The notes under the pieces: model-generated
What the model was told of the DNA's origin: nothing
Seen by the model: the letters and a program-made list of their open reading frames with translations, nothing else
The model's database searches: none
Shown: piece by piece, positions 11,981 through 24,257 of the stretch
How the letters are laid out: the number at the start of each line of letters is the position of its first letter
Numbering within the stretch: the stretch's first letter is position 1
Translations under genes and position numbers: made by a program
NCBI GenBank assembly: GCA_009363875.1
Contig: CM018691.1
Coordinates: 122,885,404 to 122,949,403 of the forward strand
Direction of reading: 5' to 3'
Length of the DNA stretch: 64,000 nucleotides
DNA from: Mikania micrantha
Lineage: Eukaryota > Streptophyta > Magnoliopsida > Asterales > Asteraceae

Positions 11981-14868
11981 CTATTGAAATGAAGCAACAG
12001 ATACCTCTGCTAAATTAACTCTTCCTAGCAGTTGTTGCATCATTAACATCAGTTGATTATGATTTTGAGTCAAAATTTTGATTTCATCAGACACATCAGG
12101 ACTTGACTTTTGATTTTTGTGTTTTGTCAACTTAGTTTCTTTAATTGAAGAAAAATCTTTCAAGTGTTGTTTCATTGAATCTGGAACAACCTCTTTACCT
12201 TTCTTGGATTTATTTGATTCATTTCCTTGTGAGGTTTTTTCAGATTTTGAAACTACTGATGATTCTGGTACAAACTTGGAACTAAATTCATTTTTCATTT
12301 TGAGGATGTTCTTGTTTTTGTGCTTAATATTATTGAATTTAGAACCTTTTCTGTACCAGCATTCATCAGAGGAATGATTAAACAACCTACAAATTTCACA
12401 AGGCACCCTCTTTTGCTTTCCCTTGTGAGTATCTACAAGTACTGATGACTTAGATCCTGAATTTTTGTTCTTCAGAACCTTTGGAACATCAGTATTTGTA
12501 GACATGTTAACAACAGCTGATTTGTTGACAACCTCTGAAGAGTTATTCTTCAGCACTTGTCTATCAACACATTTCACAGTATCAGTTGTAGCATTATCAG
12601 CTTTTTCTACAACTGCTGATGAGTGACTCTGACTTATCAGAAGCCGTGCATCTTTCTCTTCAGTGCCATGCCCATCTGACTCAATCAGTTTTAAATTTAA
12701 TTCATTGGAAACTTTTTCATCAGGATTAATTTCAATTAAAACACTATCTTGACATGTGTCACCCTGAATGACATTTGTACATCCAATAGAATAAGAATAT
12801 GTCTCAATATCCACAGTTTCAGACTCAGATTTGCATGCACTTAACTCACTTTCAGAGGATTCTTCAGCATCAGACTTTTCTGAAGATTTGGTGTATTGGT
12901 ATACACTGTCCCCTTCAGACTCACAATCAAGATTTTTTGGTGTATAATCAGATGGGGGGGCAGTGTGATTGTATCCAATACCAAACTTCACATTTGATGC
13001 TGTTTGTTTGTTTAATAACATCTCAAACCCCTTGCAAGACTCAACCCATTTTGCACACTCTATTTGGGTTGTTGCAAGTGTTTGTTTCAGATCATTGTGT
13101 TTTACAAGCATGACTTCCACCCTAGCCTTTTCATCAGACAATTGACACTTGAGTTTATAAATTTCAGACTTTTTTTCATTCAAAACTTTCTCAAATTCAG
13201 TTTTATTCTTAGTCGCAACCTTTTCTAAATCCAACTTCTCATTGATTAATTCAACATTTATTTCTCTAATGGAAGCAAATGCTGAAATACATGATTCTGA
13301 ACACAACTTGGCTTTTGATTTAGATGATACCTGTGATGTTGAAGAAGTTGGACAAGAATTGTCAGTTGAATCAATAGCCATCAAAGCAAGATTTCCAAAT
13401 GGATTGTCTCCACCATGTGGACCAGCTTCAGAGTACAGCTGCATATTAAAATCAGATAAGTCATCAGGTAAACTACTCCAATCAGCTACTCCAGGGGTGA
13501 AAAAGCTCTGATGTTGTTGTTGAGGCTGTTGATTTGTTTGAGATTTACTGGGGTCAGGAAGAGCAGGTGATTGAGAGGATATTAGTGCTGGAGTGTGAGT
13601 GGATTGTGGCATATAGAAGCAAGGATATGGATAAGGCATGGGACTTTGCGATACAAAATGAGCTGGATAAAATTGTTGTTGACCAGACCCAGAGGATTGT
13701 TGTCCTTTGTTTTGTGGGTTATTGCTAGGAAAGGTCACAAAGGGTGCAGAGGAACTAGGTCCAGTAGATTTGCACTCTCTAGCAAAATGACCAAGCATGT
13801 GACACTTGTGGCACCTCAACTTCCCTTTGTCAAAACCAACTTTGGTTTTGCCAGATAATCCGGGAAATTTTCTTCCAGTTCTTTTTTAGAATTTTTGAGA
13901 TCTAATGTTGATTAGTGCCATCTGACTTAATATATCCATTTCCTCCAGATCATCATCTGGAATTCCTTTCAAATCATCCATCACAAAACACAGATTATCA
14001 CCATAATTTCCTGCATTTCCATCAACTCCCACAAAAGCATGTTCAACATTGTTAGTAGAGAAATCAATATGTTCATCATAAGAACATTCAGACCCATTAA
14101 ACTCGGACTCTTGACCAATCAAAGCAGTATTGCCGGGAATAAAGTCATCAGTGAGCTTGCCAGATGAAGACAGCTTTCTTTTCTGTTCTACCTCTCTCTC
14201 AAATGTTAAGAGTTTCCCATGGAGTTGGTGAGGGATAGATGTTCTAGATTTGCACTGGAGCGTAGGACAATAGTATAAGTATCCCATCTCTCAGGCAATG
14301 ATCTAAGAAACCTGTTGTTCATCTGACAATTGGTATATTCCTGTTTAACCATTTTCAACTCAGAAATCAGACAGGAGAACCGCTCAAACTGTTGAGTCAA
14401 TGACTCACCCTTCCTATGAGAGAATGTCTCATACTGTTGGGCAAGGATTTCTCTTGTGTTTGCTAAAACCTCATCGGTTCCACCGAATTGTTCTTTCAGT
14501 GCAACCCAGAGATCATGAGCAGTATCATGATGCATCAAGCCTGAATAAATTTCATTCGGCAAAGCCATGGCTAGAATACCATGAGCTTTCGCATCAATTT
14601 CAAACAATTTGATATCCTCATCTAAATACATATCCGATGGTTTCGGAATCATGATTTTAGTTTCAGGATCAGTGATCATGGGTTTATACGGACCATGCAC
14701 TACAGATTTCCAACATCCTGCACTGTTAATTGACAGGTGATGTAGCATTCTACGTTGCCAAATGTTGTACTCACTCCGAACCAGCATCGGAGGCTTGGTT
14801 GCGGAGCCTGTGTTGTGCGGATCATTGTTTGGAGTTGTCATGATCTCAGATTCAATCAATATCAACAA
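11981..14868 (-). pseudogene. Copia gag, large Sirevirus-type, broken
   Basis: The start at 14868 (MLILIESEIMTTPNND) is followed by a copia-type capsid domain (YNIWQRRMLHHL, DLWVALKEQFGG, ERFSCLISELK). A frameshift near 14225 moves the frame. A TAA at 13886-13888 comes shortly before a CCHC knuckle (CHKCHMLGHFAREC, about 13760-13820). A long linker follows with a Glu/Lys-rich coiled coil (about 13100-13250) and acidic stretches. A second zinc-like motif, CEICRLFNHSSDEC, lies near 12390. The frame ends at TAG 11981-11983. This gag is much longer than in most copia elements, a Sirevirus trait. Gag and protease share a frame apart from the stops between 11983 and 11828. Confidence 0.88.
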
Positions 14869-15058
14869 AATTCAAATGAATTAACACAAACTTCAACCAA
14901 TTGATTCAAAACAAATTGATATTGAAAACAAATCAACAGAAGTTATTAGAAAACTTCAATCTATAACAAATTCTTACTAATCGGCTAATTCGATCAACCA
15001 GAGAACTGAATTGAGCAGTTTCAGAGATCAATTGTTTAATCGATCAATGATTAACCAT

Positions 15059-15069
15059 CTCTGATACCA
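15059..15069 (-). promoter_or_regulatory. Primer-binding site (initiator tRNA-Met type)
   Basis: Minus strand TGGTATCAGAG, two bases inside the 5' LTR end (15072). This is the usual plant initiator-methionine tRNA primer site, and it fixes the element's orientation. Confidence 0.9.
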
Positions 15070-15071
15070 AT

Positions 15072-15649
15072 TGTAGGATCAGATGTTCTCATTTGATCAA
15101 TCTTAGGTTATAGCAGCGGAATTCAACAATGAATTAGCTCAAAATTAGAAAGAACAAATTTAACCTAATAGAACAGTAAAGCACAAGTTGTTATAGAAAG
15201 AGAATTCTGCAAAAGGAATAATCTCATTCAATTCGCACTAACTTCGTTACCGATACAATAGGTCAACTGCCCTTATATAGAAGCAGTGACGTCTGATGAT
15301 GTCACATGATGTTGACACCTAATAGACAAAAGATAACTACTGAAATAACCAAAACTACTGAGGATGTTTACAACTACTGAAGACATCCTCTTACAACTAC
15401 TGAAGAACTAAAACTACTGAAATTAAACTAAAACTACTGAAGACAAAAATTAACATCACAACATCTGAAGACTAACACTTCAGCTGTTGTGAACAACATC
15501 TGAAGACTTGTTCTTCAGAGCTTGTAACTCTTCAGATCTTCTCTTCAACAGTCGTTTGTCTTCAGCTGTTATGCTCTTCTTCAGTTGTTGTGTGCTTGTG
15601 GGACTTAGAGGATTTTCTGATCAGGCTCATTGGTTCTTTTGGTCCAACA
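15072..15649 (-). repeat. Sirevirus-like element, 5' LTR
   Basis: 578 bp, nearly identical to 3756-4333. As the upstream LTR it should carry the working promoter. It contains repeated CTACTGAA and CTGAAGA motifs in its U3 part. Confidence 0.95.
15272..15293 (-). promoter_or_regulatory. LTR core promoter: TATA box with adjacent TGACGTC motif
   Basis: On the minus strand a GACGTCA motif (15287-15293; bZIP-type core) lies about 8 bases upstream of CTATATAAGG (TATA at 15272-15279). The same arrangement is in the 3' LTR at 3956-3977. The bZIP reading comes from the known motif, not from any binding data. Confidence 0.6.
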
Positions 15650-16059
15650 GTAATACATTAGATTAATTAGAGAGAATCGTAGCAAACACATTAGTAACAT
15701 AGGACACTTAGTTGCACACCGAGACCAAAACCCTAGATACGACTATTATAAATACTCATATTATTCGAATCTTCTTAAAACAACTCAGGTGTTGAAGATA
15801 CTTAATCTACAATTCACGAGCGCGCATTATCTGTTGTGATTCCATTCTTAGCAACACAGGTGAGTTCATTGCCCCTTTTCTAAACATTTTTGTTTTACAA
15901 AAGCGGGGCTGAGAAGCATGCGTAAATTATTTTCTTTGGAATATATTTACCTAAATGCTTTTACTTAATATATGTTTATATGTAAAATGGTTATCCTAGA
16001 TCTTATCTAGGCAACCCAATTTCAGAATTTCTGAAAGAGTTAGCTAATCATCATGAATA

Positions 16060-16300
16060 GCTAACCATTTTAAAGACCAGAGCTATTTTTCAAGATCTAT
16101 TTTCAAAGAACTAAATATCTAAAACGAAGAACTATTTTCAAAGAATTAAAGAACTAAACAAAGAACTACTTTTAAATATCTAATTTCAAAGAACTAACGG
16201 TCAAATCAAAGAACTATTTACGGTGGTGTGTTGTCAAAGAACTAACAATCTATTTCAAAGACCTAACGATCTATTTCAAAGAACTATGAACAAAGAACTA
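16060..16300 (+). repeat. CAAAGAACTA minisatellite in LTR B
   Basis: About a dozen degenerate copies of (T)CAAAGAACTA(A/T)(C/T) at irregular 12-30 base spacing. The same array occurs in LTR C at about 62955-63080, so it is a feature of the LTR family and not a local accident. Confidence 0.75.
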
Positions 16301-16765
16301 TTTTCAAGGGCCTGTCTGGGAAATATCAAAGATAGCATGTGCCAATCTCAGGTTTGAAAGATGTCCTAGCTAGACTGATCAAAGATGAGACGCATGTTTG
16401 ATGATATTTGCAGTATTCCCTAACTAGTTTTGAGGAACATCTGGGAAATACTCAAAGATAACATGTGCCAAAGAATTAAAGAACTATACGAACCACGGAC
16501 GATCTAAAGAACTACAAAAGCCTGTATATCAAAAGATGTCTTAGCTAGACTGATTGATTATATGTCGCATGTTTGATGAGATTTACAGATCTCTAGACTA
16601 GTCTACTCGAGTTGACCAAGGCCCAATCGTTAGGTCTTAGATTTTATTAAATGTTTATTTATTTACTTATTTAAGGAGTCAATAGAGGTTCTATTTGGTG
16701 GAACTCAAAGAACTAGTGTGTCTATGGTGTGGAATGAAAATTATCACTAATAACAATATATTATG

Positions 16766-17075
16766 TGGTTCAATATGTGGTGGGACGGTGGTTGGGGCTT
16801 GTTCCCCTACACATGCCCTATATATATGCATATTTGACTGGATAGTATAGGTGGTTGTTAGTGAGGTTAAGGTTGTCATTTTGGTTGTTCAAAGGTTATC
16901 ATTTTCAGACGATTCAAGTGTTATCATTTTCAAACGGTTCAAGTATGTGATTCAGTGTATGCGATGAAATGCTTAATTATCATTAACAACAATATATTAT
17001 GTGGTTCGATATGTGGTGGGACGGTGGCTGGGGCTTGTTCCCCTGCATATGCCCTATATATAAACATATTTGACT
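16766..17075 (+). promoter_or_regulatory. Two copies of a TATA-containing LTR module
   Basis: Copies near 16766-16830 and 17003-17070. Each contains TGTGGTGGGACGGTGG, then TTCCCCTRCAYATGCCC, ending CTATATATA. The copies are about 237 bases apart. The same module is in LTR C, element D and element F. It looks like a duplicated core promoter or a structural RNA region. No function is shown by sequence alone. Confidence 0.6.
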
Positions 17076-17554
17076 GGATAGTATAGGTGGTTGTTAGTGA
17101 GGTTAAGGTTTTCATTCGGATAGGATATCAAATTCATTTTCAAATAAAACTATATGAACTCACCAACCATGTGTTACTTGATCTTTTTGCATGACTTCTC
17201 AGGTGACGAACAGGTCTGAGTAGAAGTTACTGCTTTTGGACTAGGATACCAGATAGAGGACCTAGTATTTTTGGACCTGCATATTTTGAACATCATTCTA
17301 CATATTATTTTGTATATCTTGTGCAGATACAAGATAGAAGAATTATGATGTTAATACTAGATTTACATTGTTAAATTATGAACAAAACTGATGTAATTTA
17401 ACTTTGTAATTCTATTTTATATAGCATTTTCTCATTATATATCATGTGCAATGTAAACAATCTGATCATCACGATTATCATTCCCGATATCTCGCCCCGA
17501 TACCTTTTCGCCCGACAGGACACACGATCCGGCCCGCCGGCTCGGGATGTGACA

Positions 17555-20500
17555 AAAACGGACCAAAAATGAGCTCAAACGAGTTGATTTAGTGGCTGCT
17601 ACTGTTTAATAAGTTCTTGAACGACCAACAGCTATTTCAGTCAATTTTTGAGCTGTAAAACCCTAGGATCTTGCACCAAAACGAGTTAGGAAGCTTAGGA
17701 ACACATTAGATTGAAGTTTAGAACAGTTGGGAATCGATTTGGAGCTGGATATTGACAAAAATCGAGTTAAAAATGGGCTGTTACGATGCTGTCACTGTTC
17801 CGACGAACAACAGCGTTTTCAGTCGGTATTGGACCCTTTAAAGCCTTAGGAATTTCACTAATTTGGTCTAGGAACTCATGGAACATCAAGGGTTAAAGAT
17901 TTTATGGGCTGAGAAGGGTTAGAACCTGGGTAAATGGTTGTATTGATAGCCTAAGGGCTGCCCAAAGTGAAACCGTTGAACCCATAGTGCTGGCAGGTTA
18001 GGGGCTGTTGTCTCATCGATATTACTGGACTTATGGCCATCGATATTGCTGTTGGTTGTCGAGATTAGCTAAATGCAGGTCTCTCAAGTACCTAGAAATT
18101 GGAACCAACCAAAACTAGCAAGAATTGAGTTCATTAGAAAGGTTTGAACATGGGTTAGTCGATTGTGAGCCATTAGGATTTCTAAGTGTTTAAACCGGTT
18201 GTGTTGTTCATCGAAACTAAGTTCTCCAAACTAAAATCTTTTCTAAACTAATTTCTAACACTTAAACAAGTGTTTCATGTAATCAATTGGGCTTAAAACA
18301 CCTAAGTTTGCCTAATGAAATACAAAGTAAAATTGTTAACATCAAAAATGGTCCAAGTTGACTATTTTGAATTGTTAGCCGATTTTGGGATCATCAAACC
18401 TAATAGTTTTCAACATTCAATATTTTTAAATCATTTTAAACATATCCATTCAAGTTTAGTCTTCAAATGGGACTATCAACCATGGGTTGTGAACGATATA
18501 AAGGTTATGGATCAAGGATAGTTAATTAGATAAAACTTAGTATGTTAGTCGAATGGATGCAAGTCAAATACAAAGGTTTTGTGGAAACAAATAAGCTAAG
18601 TACATTGAGAGTGTCAAACGAACTAAAGCACTTAGGGAGAACACTGGGGTTCAAAGAAACTAAGTATGAATGAGTTGGCTATATGAGTTAACACTTAATA
18701 CTTAAAATTTGAATGCGATTACAATCTCAAAATTTGACTTAGAAACCCTAGGAATTACACAAACCTTTTCTAATACATGGAAAACAACGAGTTATCAAAT
18801 TCACAAACACATGTCACATATGTGCATAACAAACTTTATGCATAATGTAACATGACGCATACTTTTCATAAATCAAATGTTATTCAAAGGAATTCAAACA
18901 TGATGTTCAAGTTCATACACCATTTTTAAACATAAGAACAAGTTATACAAGATGTAATCATTAACAAGTTAACATAAGTCAACCAATTAACATAAGTCAA
19001 CCAATCATTCAAAGTTTATAACATTATAAATCTTATATTATATGTATGATTACAATGATATAGGACGCAATTAGAGGTCTTGTCTGATTTCCTACTTATA
19101 CAGGATCTGAGTCTACTGCTGTCATGTGAGAACATTAGCCCCTCTTTTACTGTTTTGCAACTGCTTTGGGGTGGAACACGTGACCAAACGCCTTTTAAAC
19201 TCCAACATTTCAAATACATTATTCATTACCCATTTGCAACAAACAAAGGTTTACTTTTTCTATTCTAAAGGATATATCAACGGTTCTAAAGGATTTATCA
19301 AATGTATAACACTTTTCTACTAAAAGGTTTTACAAAAGGTTTATAAAATGTTCTACAAATTGTTTTAATAAAATGGTTTTATAAATGCTAAACACTTTTA
19401 AAGAATAAATTTTATAAACTCTTTTACTATAACTTATGTTTTCAAATAAATATTACGTTTCAAACCTTGTTATTATACAAGGACTTTATTCACAGTATTC
19501 AATCAAAGGTTTACGAACAAGGTATTCATTCATGAGATTCAATCAAAGGTTTTCAACTCAAGGTATTAAAACAATAGTTTTAAAAACAAGGTATTCAAAC
19601 ATGGGATTTCTAATCAAGTATTCAATCAAGTTAAATGTTTATTCAATCTAAACAATAGCTTAATGTCATGGTGTTCATCATTTTGATTTTTTGAACAAAC
19701 TTATACACATCAAGACACCTTCAATCAATCTTATTCATAATCCTTTAACGTTAGTACTGGGTGATCACAACAAGGGAAAGCGGGACACGTTTTGGTTACG
19801 CCAAGGCTGTGGTTAGTGTTTAAATATGTTTTAAACCCTAACTGCAGATTGGATGCATTACGGTAATATGGATTTGCTGCTAATTAACTTTACCAGCATA
19901 GGTCATATTGATCGGGTTGCATTAACACGGAGTTGTCTTCTGAGTAAACTTGTTAGTACTACTCGTGTTGAATGCATTGCTGACTACTATTCTGACTTCA
20001 AATGTAATTTGCGACTTGATTATATGTTATCTTTTCTAGTAAATAGTCATTTGACTTTTTGCACACGTTATTCTTACTTGATGATAGTTTGTGTTGCAAT
20101 TATCCATGACTTGTTTATACAAATGCTTTATTCATATGTTTACAACTACAGATTCATGTTTTCAATTGTTAAACCTTTTATTCTCACCAACTACTTTTGT
20201 ATTTGACAGTTACTTTTCACGTGATTCAGGTAATCAGGTTTAGAGCATTACAATGTACAACTAAGGAGCCCATAATTAAGATTGAACAAGATGAAGAAAC
20301 AAGATAGGATGGATTAGAAACTCACTTAATCATGTTTGTTTAATTGTCTTGTGTGAGTCTTATTTTGTAAACAATATTTTTGGGTATGTAGTTGTCATTC
20401 TTTTGGTAGATAGATAGAATGTCTATAACTAAACAAGTGTCTAACATTATGAAACTTAGTAATGCATTGTGGTTGTTCTTCTTTCAATACTTGTGCATGA

Positions 20501-20557
20501 TTCAACCAGTGTTCGTCATCACGCCGTGGATTCCGCACTCGGCGCAAGGGTGTGACA
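17555..20557 (+). mobile_element. LTR A, right segment
   Basis: After the AAAAC duplication (17555-17559) the sequence resumes as the interrupted LTR A and ends at GGGTGTGACA (20557). It has no ORFs of note. A degenerate array of AAGGTATTCAATCAAAGGTTT-like units lies at about 19480-19640. Assignment of the far end is by terminus similarity only, because no matching target duplication is found. Confidence 0.5.
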
Positions 20558-20608
20558 TTAAAATCCTTCATATCATTTTTACGAAAAAAATAAATTTGTA
20601 TTTGATCC

Positions 20609-20637
20609 TTCTCATATATATATATATATATATATAA
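20609..20637. repeat. (TA)n microsatellite
   Basis: Uninterrupted AT dinucleotide run at the left edge of the AT-rich element. Confidence 0.9.
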
Positions 20638-21708
20638 AGAGGAATGTTTATAAGAAAACAAAGAAAACTCCAATTAACCAATCACATAATTTCTTTTTAT
20701 TTATTTATTATAATTCTAAAATGGGTATTTTGGTACACTTGCATCCACTACTTTTGGTAATGATATAATTACAATCACTTATTTTCTCTTATTATGGTTT
20801 TCATATGCATCATCGATATCAACGACCACCATACGGCCACCGAAATCGTCGACCACCGATATTCCTCCCACCATCTCCGGCGACTTCCATCTTCGACTTC
20901 CTATTCTGCAACCTTCATACTTACTCCGACTCACCTAACCTTATTTTTGTTCAAAGTTCTAGTGGCAGTCGTCAAAATGTTGCTTCAACATCAACGGAAA
21001 AAACACAAATCAACATGGGTGATTTGTAACTCAAATCAGGTGGGTTAACGATGGCCAGGTGAGATTTTTTAACTTTAACATATGTTTGATTTTGAGTTAG
21101 ATTTTGATTTGAAACCCAAAAATAATACGAACATTTGGGTTTTTTTTATTAATAACGTGATTCACTTTTTCTTTAATTGTATGTTAATGATTTTTTCTTT
21201 TACATTTTTTTGATTACGCACATGTAATCATTTTGATTCTAACATTACTATTAACAATTGTTTAAGTTTTTTTTTTTTTACATTGCAAGGAAATCATTTT
21301 CTATTTGGCTAATGGAGTACTTTGTAAGTCTGTATTTCTCATCTCTACATTGTTGTGTAATGAAAAACTTTTCTGATTTTTTAGATTATTTGTAAACATT
21401 GTAAGTGAGATGATATTGGGTTGTAGTTTAACTGATGCATCATTTATACATTTGTGGAAATTGTAGTCTTTGATTACTATTATATAGCCACAATGTCTTA
21501 TTTGTATTATGTTCGTTTATGTTATTGTCTTTTTAATGTTTGTATATTTAAGTATTTGTAATGTGTTATGTTAACATATGTAATTAGTTGATTACAGATA
21601 TGTTACCATTTGATTACACTATGGTGTTATTATGTATGTTTTTTGTGTAATTTTTTCATTAGTTTCTTTGTTACATATGGGTGTTATTATGAGTTGTTTT
21701 ATTTGATT

Positions 21709-22102
21709 GATTACATATATGTAATCAGATATATGTAACCAGATACATACTTACATATATGTAATCATGTATGAAACCAGGTATATGATTACATATATGT
21801 AATCTGATATATATGAAACCATGTATCCGATTACATATATGTAATCAAGTTTGTATTAACCAATTATATGATTACATATACGTAACTGAGTAAATTTGCA
21901 GTGTTTTTTTTTTGTGATTTTTACGTATATGTAATCAAATAAGTTACATCTGTGTAACTTAGTTTCTACTATCGACTTAATAAATACAATTTTTTAGTTT
22001 TAACTTTAAGAATTAGAATATCAAGTGTTATTATTTCTTTAATGATATATTTTACTATATATATATATATGTAATTTGTTATATGATTACATATATGTAA
22101 TC
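21709..22102. repeat. Array of 18-bp perfect palindromes GATTACATATATGTAATC
   Basis: Perfect copies at 21709-21726, 21787-21804, 21829-21846 and 22085-22102, with near-copies around 21751 and 21869. Each unit is its own reverse complement. Spacing in the main cluster is about 40 bases. Confidence 0.9.
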
Positions 22103-22448
22103 AGATAATTTGTTTTAAAAAAATTCAGATTTTTTAATCAAAAAATTTTGATTTCTTGAATTTAATTTTTTTAGTAAAAGAATAAGCTTTTTTGAATTAA
22201 TTTTTTATATAATTGTAAGAGATATGAGAGAGAAGAGAAGTGCAACTTTAGGAATTTTATTAAATATAGGAGAGATATAAATTTTGTTTGGACTAATATG
22301 CCTTTCTAAATTTATAATTAAATCATTCAATTACCATTTATTTACAATCTTACCACTATTGATCTTAACCATTGATTATCAATCAATGGTGGATTAAAGG
22401 TTTTTTTTATTTTCTTTAAAATGAGAGTTTTCTACGGAACTCTTATAT

Positions 22449-23974
22449 ATATAGGAAATGAATCATTTGTTAAGCCATGTTTATTGCGTTAACCGTACAA
22501 CTAACTTGGTTGGCTAGATTAATTTGTTTTTGTGATCTAAGGGTTGACATTTATTTGAATAAAAAATTGAGGTTTTAAAGAGAAAAATAATACAATAAGG
22601 GTAATTTTGTCTTTTAGCTTCTTTATCCAACAAATCATCTTTTGGCTTATTTAATATATTTTGTTTTAATTAAATTCAAAATCAAAATTCAAACTTTCTT
22701 ATTTTTATTACATGATGTTAAATTACATAATATCCTAACATGTCATGAAATAGCAATTACATTGGTGTTATGTGCAACTATATTAATGTAACAAACAAAA
22801 AATGCATAAAATATTACACATATTACATCAATATAACATACAATTACATCAATATAAGTTAATAAATACATGGACTAAATAAACATAACCTACAACTGTA
22901 TTGATGTAACAAAACATATATTGATGTAAGTGATTGTAAGTGACTATGTTACGTCGATGTAAGTCAATGTAATTTGCTGTAAGTTGATGTAAATGACTAT
23001 ATTACATTGATGTAAACCCAGGTTCAAGTTGCTGTAAGTTGAATATGCCTATGATATCATCACAAAACCTAAATTCAAACAAGAGCCAAAAAAAACTCAT
23101 AATTTCTTTATACAAAAACAAAAAACCCATATTTAAAATATAAGAAAACAAACATAAATCCATATATTTATATCATATGGTAGTTCCAATTTTCACATGA
23201 ATAAGTCGATATCCATAGCTTTTCCAACTATGGGTGTCTTTGCAATTCATGCTTATCAAGGGTTAAAAACACACAAAAAAGCTAGAGAGATGAGAACCCT
23301 AGCACATAGGAAGATGACCGGTTGCAACGTAAAGAAAGCATTCGTCGGAAATACTGAAATCGCCGAGTGGCAAATATTGTCGTTTGGAAGCACATTACCT
23401 GCGTGAGAAAAAGCCGAGTTTGCTCAGGATTTGGGCTTAGCGTTCTCGGGTTTTGCCATCCGTGATCCACCACCGGAAATCTTTGATGAACTTTCAATCG
23501 ACAATTCACCGGAGTGGTTGTTGATCGCCATCGATGGATCTCATTGTACACGTAATGTACGTTGATTCCCCGTCCGACCAGACACCGAACAAGACGATAT
23601 TTTGGTGAAAACGTGGTTTGGTGGGTTGCTTTTGCTGGACCAAAGACGGAAACCACCGTCATCAACCGTGAAGGAGGATATTTTGGTGAACCAGTAGAAG
23701 ATGATCATAAATTTAAATCAGAAGATTTTAAAAAGCATGTGATATCTTTGAAATAAGACATGAGAAATGCAAATTTTGACTTTTGAGATATACGTAAGAT
23801 TTAAAAAGGAATAAAAAAAGTTCAATCATCATTAAATGTTGATTGTGGTAAAAGACAATGATGCTCTTCAATTTAAAAAAAAGAATGTGATGACGTGTCT
23901 TTTTCTTATTGATCAAATAAAGTTAAACGGTTAACACAATAACACATGGTTAACAAATGATCATCTCCCTATAG
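22449..23974. mobile_element. DNA transposon-like element with ~54-bp terminal inverted repeats
   Basis: The left arm (22449-22503) and the inverted right arm (23921-23974) share CATTTGTTAA-CCATGT-TATTG-GTTAACCGT over about 54 bases with a few mismatches. The interior has dispersed TTGATGTAA units (22780-23020) and a GC-richer, gene-like patch (23200-23760) with no long intact frame. The absence of a transposase suggests a non-autonomous element, possibly with a captured gene fragment. Confidence 0.5.
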
Positions 23975-24257
23975 TGGATAGTTCAATTGTTAACCTTACC
24001 TTAATGCGTTAAAAAATAATCACATCTTATGAGCTTGAGGCCCACATTAAAGTTGATATAAGGGTGTATGTTTTTTCTTCATTTTTTAATTAATGTAAAA
24101 AGTGAATATTAAAAGTTTGGGGCCTACATTAAAAAAAAAACAAAAGCATACACCCTTAGATCAACTTTAATGTAAACCCCAATTTAATAATATTTGGTTA
24201 TTCGGTTAATGTATTAACTTAAGTTAACAATGAAACTCTTCTCTATATATATATAGG
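23975..24257. mobile_element. Foldback MITE
   Basis: A long imperfect hairpin. Core arms are 24039-24070 (containing TTAAAGTTGATATAAGGGTG) and 24147-24180 (its inverse, with CACCCTTAGATCAACTTTAA). The arms extend outward through GTTAAC-rich sequence to a CTATA end on each side. No coding content. The outer ends resemble those of the adjacent 22449-23974 element. Confidence 0.6.

Larger units (their letters stand above)
3756..15649 (-). mobile_element. Sirevirus-like Ty1/copia retrotransposon, 11.9 kb
   Basis: A structurally complete element on the minus strand: right LTR 15072-15649 (its 5' LTR), primer site 15059-15069, gag, then protease-integrase-RT-RNase H in copia order, a long extra ORF, a polypurine tract at 4334-4353 and left LTR 3756-4333. 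Flanking 5-mers are CTAAT and GTAAT, an imperfect target duplication. A large gag with zinc knuckles plus an extra ORF after pol is the known layout of the Sirevirus branch of copia. The two LTRs have equal length and differ at two positions that I can see, so the insertion is recent. The coding parts carry at least two frameshifts and seven stops. Confidence 0.93.
15650..17554 (+). mobile_element. LTR B, right segment
   Basis: Continuation of the solo LTR after the Sirevirus-like insertion, ending GGGATGTGACA. From about 15790 it aligns with LTR C from 62680 onward: shared GAGCGCGCATT, CAACACAGGTGAGTTCATTGCCCC, a CAAAGAACTA array and two TATA-containing modules. No coding potential. Confidence 0.75.
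20558..22448. mobile_element. AT-rich non-autonomous DNA-element-like sequence
   Basis: Bounded by related inverted ends: ATATATAAAGAGGAATG...GAAAAC near 20625 and, inverted, ATATATAAGAGTTCCGTAGAAAAC near 22420-22450. It contains a short GC-richer patch (20795-21050) that resembles, in inverse orientation, a patch near 23500, and an array of GATTACATATATGTAATC palindromes. There is no transposase-like ORF. Class and boundaries are uncertain. Confidence 0.4.

Noticed and set aside
19853..20206. 117-codon ORF
   Set aside because: Lies in the right half of LTR A, hydrophobic by AT composition, no start context or domain.
634..20557. LTR A as a simple solo LTR
   Set aside because: Flanking 5-mers do not match, so a clean solo insertion cannot be shown. 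It may be the 3' LTR of the element whose ORF ends at 288, though no good purine tract precedes 634.
23197..23756. Possible host gene on either strand
   Set aside because: Short overlapping frames with no recognised domain, inside an inverted-repeat element. At most a captured fragment.
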